A DNA stretch of 64,000 bases from Quillaja saponaria (lineage: Eukaryota > Streptophyta > Magnoliopsida > Fabales > Quillajaceae). Positions 57,760 through 64,000 of this stretch are shown in pieces. Every line of letters starts with the position of its first letter. Within the stretch, counting starts at the first letter, position 1. Location: contig CM055611.1 of NCBI GenBank assembly GCA_029379385.1, positions 11,726,062 through 11,790,061 of the forward strand, in the 5' to 3' direction. The notes below the pieces were generated by a model. It was given only the letters and a program-made list of their open reading frames with translations, made no database searches and was not told where the DNA came from. A program made the position numbers and the translations under genes.

Positions 57760-58720
57760 TTATTGGAAATATAATACTACAGTAAGCAAGCTAAAGACTA
57801 TTCAGTGAATCTTTCAGCCGCTGAATTATACCATTATAATGTTTCATCTTAGACCATCAATTGAAGTCACTAAACAGATCTACACTACTTAGCTGACACA
57901 CTCAGTGGATATCATCTTGAGACAGTTGGAGATGTAACACAATGTTTTATTTTATGTCAGCAAGCTAAAGATGTAACACAGTGTTTCATTAATGTTAGTT
58001 AGCTGATGTTCTTGTATCAATAAGATGAAGTAGATGCAAATGATAGCGTTCCACTAGCACAATCAACTGTATTTCTATCAGCTATATATATTTCAGTCAG
58101 TTGAGCTATCATTCTACTGGACAAAATGAAATCCTTTCATTAAATGAGTCAACTGAGGTCAGCTGTGAGAAGATCTGTCAACTTAAGAATAACAATTATT
58201 ATTCATAAGATGAGAAGACAATCAACTGGACCTCCATTCTGATCAACTGTACATCGCCTTCCTCAGCTGGTCTTTTTCAAATATACGTCTTCGCACCACA
58301 TTTTCAGATACTGAAAAATCAAGACAGCTAAGAGGACAAGCTGCAGATTCTACCTACACTAATCATACAGAGCACTAGTACACTAGAATTTCAGTGCGCA
58401 TTCAAAGAATATTAGAGAAATGACTAACATGGCTATTCTCCATTGCAAAATTGGACAACAGTCTGAAATTCTCTAGCAATGGCTAGAATTCGGCTTTGGC
58501 TATATAATGAAGAAATCAAGACAGATAAAAGGCTCATGAACGCCATATCAACCTATTTTGTTACTATATAATAGGGCTCAACCTTAAGAAAAATTAGGTC
58601 ATGAATTTTCATTCTCTCACACTTTTACAGCTTCATGCGTATTATTTATTTGATGATGAATATTTACTTTGGCATCAAGGTTCTCCCAAATCTCCCTATT
58701 TTCTTGTCTTGCAAATCAGG
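57760..58720 (+). promoter_or_regulatory. LTR-like promoter region with many CAACTG/CAGTTG words
   Basis: Between 57830 and 58270 the six-base words CAACTG, CAGTTG, CAGCTG and AGCTGA recur more than ten times. MYB factors bind CNGTTR cores, which these match. TATA-like CTATATAATGAA (58500) and CTATATAATAGGGC (58564) follow. The sequence then reads ACTTTGGCATCAAGGTTCTC and TTCTTGTCTTGCAAATCAGG (58668-58720), resembling the R-U5 end of Tat-like gypsy LTRs (ACTTxGGCATCGGAG...). It is probably a decayed LTR; no partner copy is in the window. Confidence 0.4.
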
Positions 58721-58817
58721 TTGCATTCGTCACATAGGGACACGTAGCCATTGAAGCTGAGTTTCAAACTTTGTATTTTTGTCTAAAATTGAAAAAGCCT
58801 CTTCCAATTAATGTTGG

Positions 58818-60561
58818 TATCACACCCATTAAATGAAGGTATAACTGTCTGAGGAATAGATAAATAAACTTCTATAACCCTTACTTTACCACAACTGAGC
58901 ACATACAACTTCTAAACACATACAACTGAAATAAAGAAAATGAAATTAAGTTAAATCAAAGATATTAACTTGTTATTGAACACAAAACTTTTAACTAAAA
59001 ATTTCGGCATAGATTTTCTATAAACTAGAATGCCTGACAAAACATACATTTATATATTGGTTACAATCAACCAGTAACTAACTGTACAAATATACACAGA
59101 GGAGATCACCTCTAACCAAAAAAAGTAATACCACAGCTAAACCACTATACACCACAAAATATAACAAACTTTAAAGCCTAATGTGATTGCAATTTCATCC
59201 TTTAGCTTCAAGTATGAAACTTTAGAGTATACCTTACCGAAATACTATCGGCAAGTCACGAATCTTTAAACGACAATCATTGTTCTCCTATTACTAAAAA
59301 AAAAAAAATACATAGGAAAATAGTGAGTCACAAGGACTCAACAAGTAAACAATATACCCTGAGGGTACCAGCATCAATCAAAGCATCTTAATATATATCA
59401 TTAGTTAAACTCGTGTAATAATAGTCATGTCTTACTTTAAAAGTACACGTATATGCTTATAATCATTGTAAAATCATAATTTACTAATTCACAAGATAAA
59501 CACATCAATTGAAATATTCAGAAATTCACTAATCACACAAAGTAATCAGAGCAGTCAAAACATACAAAGGGCAAACTGAGAAACTCAACCTTACACAACA
59601 ACATCACCTCCCACCGGGCATTTACGCACCCACACAACAAATTATTCTCCATACATAATCCATCCCACCAGGGCTAAGCACTCTACTTTTAAAACCTTTA
59701 TCAGAATTGAAATAGTTTAGAATTTCAAATCAGAATATCCTAGGTGCACTTAGATTTTAATTTCAAAATAAGAAAAAAAATTATTTTTCAGAAAATTCAT
59801 TTTGTTGGCCCTTATCAACCACACCAATTTCAACCAAACACATAATTCACGGAATTCAGTGAAACACTGTACTTGCTTATTTTCCATAGAACATATTTAT
59901 TCAAATACCCATACAATTACATATAATAATCTGATAACCACAATGCACGTGATTCACTCACAAGGCTCAAAGGTACGGCTCGTAGAACTGTCTAGAATGC
60001 GAAGGTGTTGACAAGTCCTTAACACAATCCAAAGCTGAAATTCATAAATTAATGTATTATACAAAGTAGTCATTTTATCATTCAATTTACTATTTCTCAA
60101 TCCTACCTATGAATTCATTTAACACATTACTAGGAAATCAACTCCTTTTAACATTTTACTGAATACTTAAAGTTTTACTTTGATTTATTCAAGAATTCCA
60201 ATTCCACAATTTAACATTTATATAGTCAAGTTTTATGTTTTCTCATTAACTATTTAATTAATGAGACTTACGTAAGTCAACCTAACTAATTATTTAACTT
60301 TCATCATTCCAAGACTTATACAATTCTAGTATCAATATACATATTTTAATTTCACAATTCCTTTCTCATACCTAATACTTTCAAGTTACAATTATCAATA
60401 TTCTGAATACTAATTTCACATAAAAGAAACAAGTTACCCTTTTTAAAGTTAAAAGTGGTGTGAGCCACTTATTCATTACTCACAGTAAGCATGGCAACCT
60501 TGCTGCCATAAGCTACTTCCATAACTGCCTATGCTAACACTTGTCATGACTGAAGGGATTG
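58818..60561 (-). repeat. Ty3/gypsy LTR, minus strand, part 1 (interrupted at 60561)
   Basis: On the minus strand the end reads GGGTTATAGAAGTTTATTTA ... GGGTGTGATA at 58818, like the LTR ends at 1589 and 63801. The block GATGCTGGTACCCTCAGGGT (complement of 59353-59372) corresponds to GCTAGTACCCTTTGGGTACG at 63322 and to the block near 1010. The text at 59590-59760 is the complement of that at 62935-63160. No primer site follows the LTR end, so it is a solo LTR or fragment. It continues after the inserted LTR at 63802. Confidence 0.8.
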
Positions 60562-63500
60562 TGTGACAACCTGAATACAAGTTTAGACGTAATGGTAAAT
60601 AAGCAAATTAATTTATAGTTAAACATGTTCTAATTCAATATTTTTATTGTGTAACTTTGGTATACGTAATTATTGTCGTAAAGTAAATAATATTGTGACC
60701 AAATAAATTCAAGTGAATGAATAATTAATGTATATAGTAAGATTAATCTCTATCACAAATAAATTAAATAAATAGAAAATTTCCTTAAATATATATATAT
60801 ATATTTATACATAACTAGAAATATACACATCATAAAAATTAACTTTTTGACTTTGAACCTATTTGTATCATTTTACATTTTTTTTTCTTTCTTCCATTAT
60901 CCTTCCCTCCCCCCCCCCCCCTCTCACGCCTTTATTTCTCTTTTGTCTATCCTTGCTGGCCGAGCCTTCTAGAGAAGGCTTTCTGATCATTTTTCCTCAT
61001 GCTGCCTTGACTTCCCTCCTTGTAGTTGACCCTTTGAGCCGCTTGTATCAAATTTCTTTACTTTCCTCTTGTTTAACTTGGGGTTGCCGTGAGAATTACT
61101 TGGGACAGTAACCGATGGGTGTGGATCCTTACCTTGTTGTGATTTATTTTGCTTTCTCCTTGCTGGCCGTCAAGTGGTTTCAGTCTTGGGCATTCAAACT
61201 TAGTTGGGTGGTGAGTCTTCTTCCTCCTTTCTTCTTGTATTCATGACCATTTGGGTTTGGGGAGTGTGGAAGGTAGTCCTATTCTAGCTAACAGTACGGT
61301 TGTCTTTTCTTTCTTTGATTTTCTTAACTTCCTGTTGCCGTGAGTGTTGTCAAGGGAAAGTCTTATTTAATTGCTTTGTTTTGTTTCTTTAATGTTAAAT
61401 CCTGCTCCCACTCCTTGAATTTCAGCCAATGTAGGCTACTTAGGTTGCTAAAATTGTGTGAGTATAGGCGTGTGGCAGGGGAGAAAATTGGTTGTGGCAG
61501 TCTTAGCTCAACTCTTCACTTGCTGCCGTGTAAGTGTGTTGTTGGAGTGTTTAGAAGCTGCCTGAGTGAGGGTGGATAACTAATTAAAGAGCTAGCTGGG
61601 ATTGGGTTAATTGATGCCTTGTTTTTAGCTTGTTGTAGCCGTATGGGAGGAAAGGATTGGTAGCAACTTGTATGTTGGTATAGGATGAGGGCTGACCTTG
61701 AAGTTTAATGTTTTGTTGATTTTATTATTTCAAATTAATGGTATTCATATGAGTTAATGTTATGGATGAAGGGTTATATGAAATTGAAGTAAGAATCTTA
61801 AACTAGAAACAAGAAAAAAATTGATGGATTAAGGTGAAATAATGAGAGTTAAGTAGTTTTGAAGGGGTGCAGGGGGCAGATTTCATGAATGACAGAAATT
61901 TAGTATTTCAAGTGTTTTTGTAGAAGAATTAAATTAAGAGTTCAAAATATAAAATGTAGCTTATGGTCTTGACATATTTTTTTTGCAAAATTTCATAGCT
62001 TGATTCCAAGTATGTTATGAGTTAGAGCTGTTAGACTCCAGCTAGTTCATACAGGAATTTTTAGTGCCCTATTTTTGGTTTATGTAAGAAATTGAGTGGG
62101 TTCAATACTGATTTTAGGAAAAGTTTCTAAATAATAAAGATATATGTACTTGTCTATTAATAAATTCAATAAACATAATTTTATTTCGTTTTTCCTAGAA
62201 AAAGTTATGTTCAATTAACTAAGGTAAGGTCAGAGCTGTCAAAATCCTGCGTGTTGTAGAATTTGATGTAACTTCAAAGAATAAACTGTATTGATATACA
62301 AATCTAAAAATTACAAATGATATACCATTATAAAGACACATGTGTATAGTATTTTATAAATTTTACAAAACTAGATTCGGAGTTTCTTGGATAAAGATAT
62401 GACCGTTAAAGTGGACACTGGTCCAAACCCCAAGTTTGGACAATCTCAACATCTCTAACTCACTAAGTGCTTTTTATCTTTTCTAATGGTTTCTTTTACC
62501 CTATGCATTGCCAAGACATTTAAAATTTCTTTTCATTATTAACCCTATCACATAAAATCCAATTCATATTAATTGACATGTAACAGTTTAATGGAAAACT
62601 TACATAAAAAAACCTATACAAGTTAAGATAGAAGCTTATTAATTAAAAGATTATAACAATCACGTTCATGAACTAAGTATTATTTGGAATTATGAATTTT
62701 AGTTCCGAATTCTAATATGGACTTGATCGGATGTGTTGACGTAAGTGTGAGTGACGAGTGCAATCGATTACAGGTGAGTGGTTAATTGCTGTCTTTAGGG
62801 GCTAGATTAGTATGTATAATTATATGTTTATTTGAATATACATGATATATGGAAAGAAAGCAAGTAGAGTATTTCAGTAATTTATTTAAATTATGTTTGT
62901 TTGACATTGGTTATGGTTGATAAATGCCAACAAAGTGAGGTTTTTTTATGAAAAATGATTTTTCCGAAATTAAAAATCCAGGTGCACCTATGATGTTCTG
63001 ATTTAAAATCATAAGAAAATTCTGATTTTGATAAATGTTTTTTTGTAAAAATTGAGTACTCAGTCCCGATGGGATGGATTGTGTATGGAGATCAATTTGT
63101 TGTGTGAGCGCATAAATGTCCGGTAAGGGTGATAATGTTGTGCGGGGCTAGGTCACTCGTTGGCCCTTTGGTTGATGTGCTTGATATTATTTCTCTGATT
63201 AATTTGTGATAGTGTGGATCATGTAAATTGTGACTTTATAATGATTACAATGTACATGTGCAACATGAGTTACGATATGAACAATTTTACTATATATGTT
63301 GTACATTTGTGTGGTGTGATGCTAGTACCCTTTGGGTACGATTTCTACTCACAGAGTCCTTAAGACTCACTACTCTCTTGTGAAATTTTTTAGTAACAAG
63401 AGTTCGATACATGGCACCGCCGAGCTGGTGACTCGACAATTGAGTACAGCAAGGTAATTGCAGGATCTCAAACTTGTAGTCAATGATAAAAGTTTACAGT

Positions 63501-63801
63501 CACACTAAAATGGTGGAATGTCTAATTTTGTATGATGTAATAGTCTTGATATTTTTCCTTGTGTTGTTGTGTGGAATTAGGAACACAGATGTTGTATTTT
63601 GTGGCATGTTATATAAATTTTCAGTAAGTTGCTATTTGTTTCAGATAAACAAACTTTTATAGTGGACTTTTATTCTATAAAAGTTACTTTTATTCTTTAG
63701 TTAGGCAAAAGTCATGGTTGTTATTTTGTTATGAATTTAAGGTTACAGAGATTTGGTTATCCAACCTTCCGGCCAGTCATGTCTCCGTGAAGGGTGTGAC
63801 A
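60562..63801 (+). repeat. Solo Ty3/gypsy LTR, plus strand, 3.24 kb
   Basis: Starts TGTGACAACCTG and ends GAAGGGTGTGACA, flanked by GATTG (60557-60561) and GATTA (63802-63806), a target duplication with one change. The sequence on both sides is the minus-strand LTR of the same family. It has no primer site or coding region after it, so it is a solo LTR left by recombination between the two LTRs of a full element. The GC-richer part 60900-61620 contains a C-run (60907-60920) and words such as TTGCTGGCCG; short open frames there (60863-61111, 61340-61579) are LTR text, not genes. Confidence 0.85.
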
Positions 63802-64000
63802 GATTAGTCCTACAACCTTGTAACTACAAGGCTAAAACAGGCCATAGATTAACCCGTTTACAGCTAACTCCTTAATTGATTACACAGACTCACTCAAGCA
63901 GTTTCTAAGCATTCATAACAAAGTCACTTACAAGGCAAAAAGGAGAAGCCAAGCTAAGACCGCCATAATCAACCCCCAATGCCTTCACTTTCACAGTTTA
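63802..64000 (-). repeat. Ty3/gypsy LTR, minus strand, part 2 (runs off the window)
   Basis: Continues the minus-strand LTR broken at 60561. The complement of 63870-63990 (GGCGGTCTTAGCTTGGCTTC, GCTTAGAAACTGCTTGAGTG, AATTAAGGAGTTAGCTG) matches plus-strand text at 61497-61595 (GGCAGTCTTAGCTCAACTCT, GTTTAGAAGCTGCCTGAGTG, AATTAAAGAGCTAGCTG). The LTR is cut by the window edge. Confidence 0.8.

Noticed and set aside
60863..61579. Two plus-strand frames of about 80 codons near a C-run
   Set aside because: Both lie inside the solo LTR; no conserved motif and the other family member does not keep them open.
1..64000. CRISPR arrays, bacterial operons or phage-like systems
   Set aside because: All tandem arrays here are retrotransposon or minisatellite type with variable units; the window is a plant nuclear genome with introns, LTR elements and LINEs.

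Overview
This is a eukaryotic, almost certainly eudicot plant, nuclear window. It is very AT-rich and full of (TA)n tracts. It carries several LTR retrotransposon lineages (chromodomain Ty3/gypsy, Ty1/copia, short non-autonomous LTR elements), plant-type LINEs, PIF/Harbinger, hAT and CACTA-like DNA transposons, and a fragment of plastid DNA. I cannot name the species. There is no bacterial operon structure. Only one ordinary host gene is well supported.

Layout. 1-7908: decayed Ty3/gypsy chromovirus with truncated LTRs at both ends of what is visible; its reverse-transcriptase region is split by about 156 bp of plastid DNA carrying a trnR-ACG sequence. 9127-10380: hAT-type non-autonomous element with a perfect 8-bp target duplication. 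10692-12765: MITEs and small duplications. 13544-14504: the host gene, a plant-specific protein with an N-terminal Cys/His motif, single exon as far as I can see, with a +1 frameshift near its conserved C-terminus. 14505-19440: AT-rich spacer with two more copies of one MITE family. 19440-22271: remains of an LTR element, two tandem arrays (78 bp and about 84 bp), and an antisense fragment of a TREX-2 THP1-like gene. 23267-25184: complete short LTR element on the minus strand.

26671-37655: a three-level nest. A Ty1/copia element (TSD CATAC) has its 3' LTR broken by a LINE tail with a poly(A) end, and that LINE is itself split by a 5.6-kb PIF/Harbinger transposon (TSD TTA) carrying both Harbinger genes in decayed form. 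38640-42649: a triplicated 165-bp repeat, a CACTA-associated pseudogene, and an RTE-type LINE with a perfect 15-bp TSD. 45409-47987 and 50256-53038: two non-autonomous LTR elements, the second with gag remains and long tandem arrays. 54942-57620: a copia-like solo LTR abutting a FAR1-domain pseudogene. 57760-58720: an LTR-like promoter region. 58818-64000: a minus-strand gypsy LTR interrupted by a plus-strand solo LTR of the same family, giving a natural inverted repeat.

The window therefore records successive transposition rather than a working gene network. I found no credible new multi-gene system. The items most worth following up are the plastid tRNA inside the retrotransposon, the frameshifted host gene, the THP1 fragment, and the nested or inverted LTR structures. 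All family names come from motifs read by eye, without database searches.
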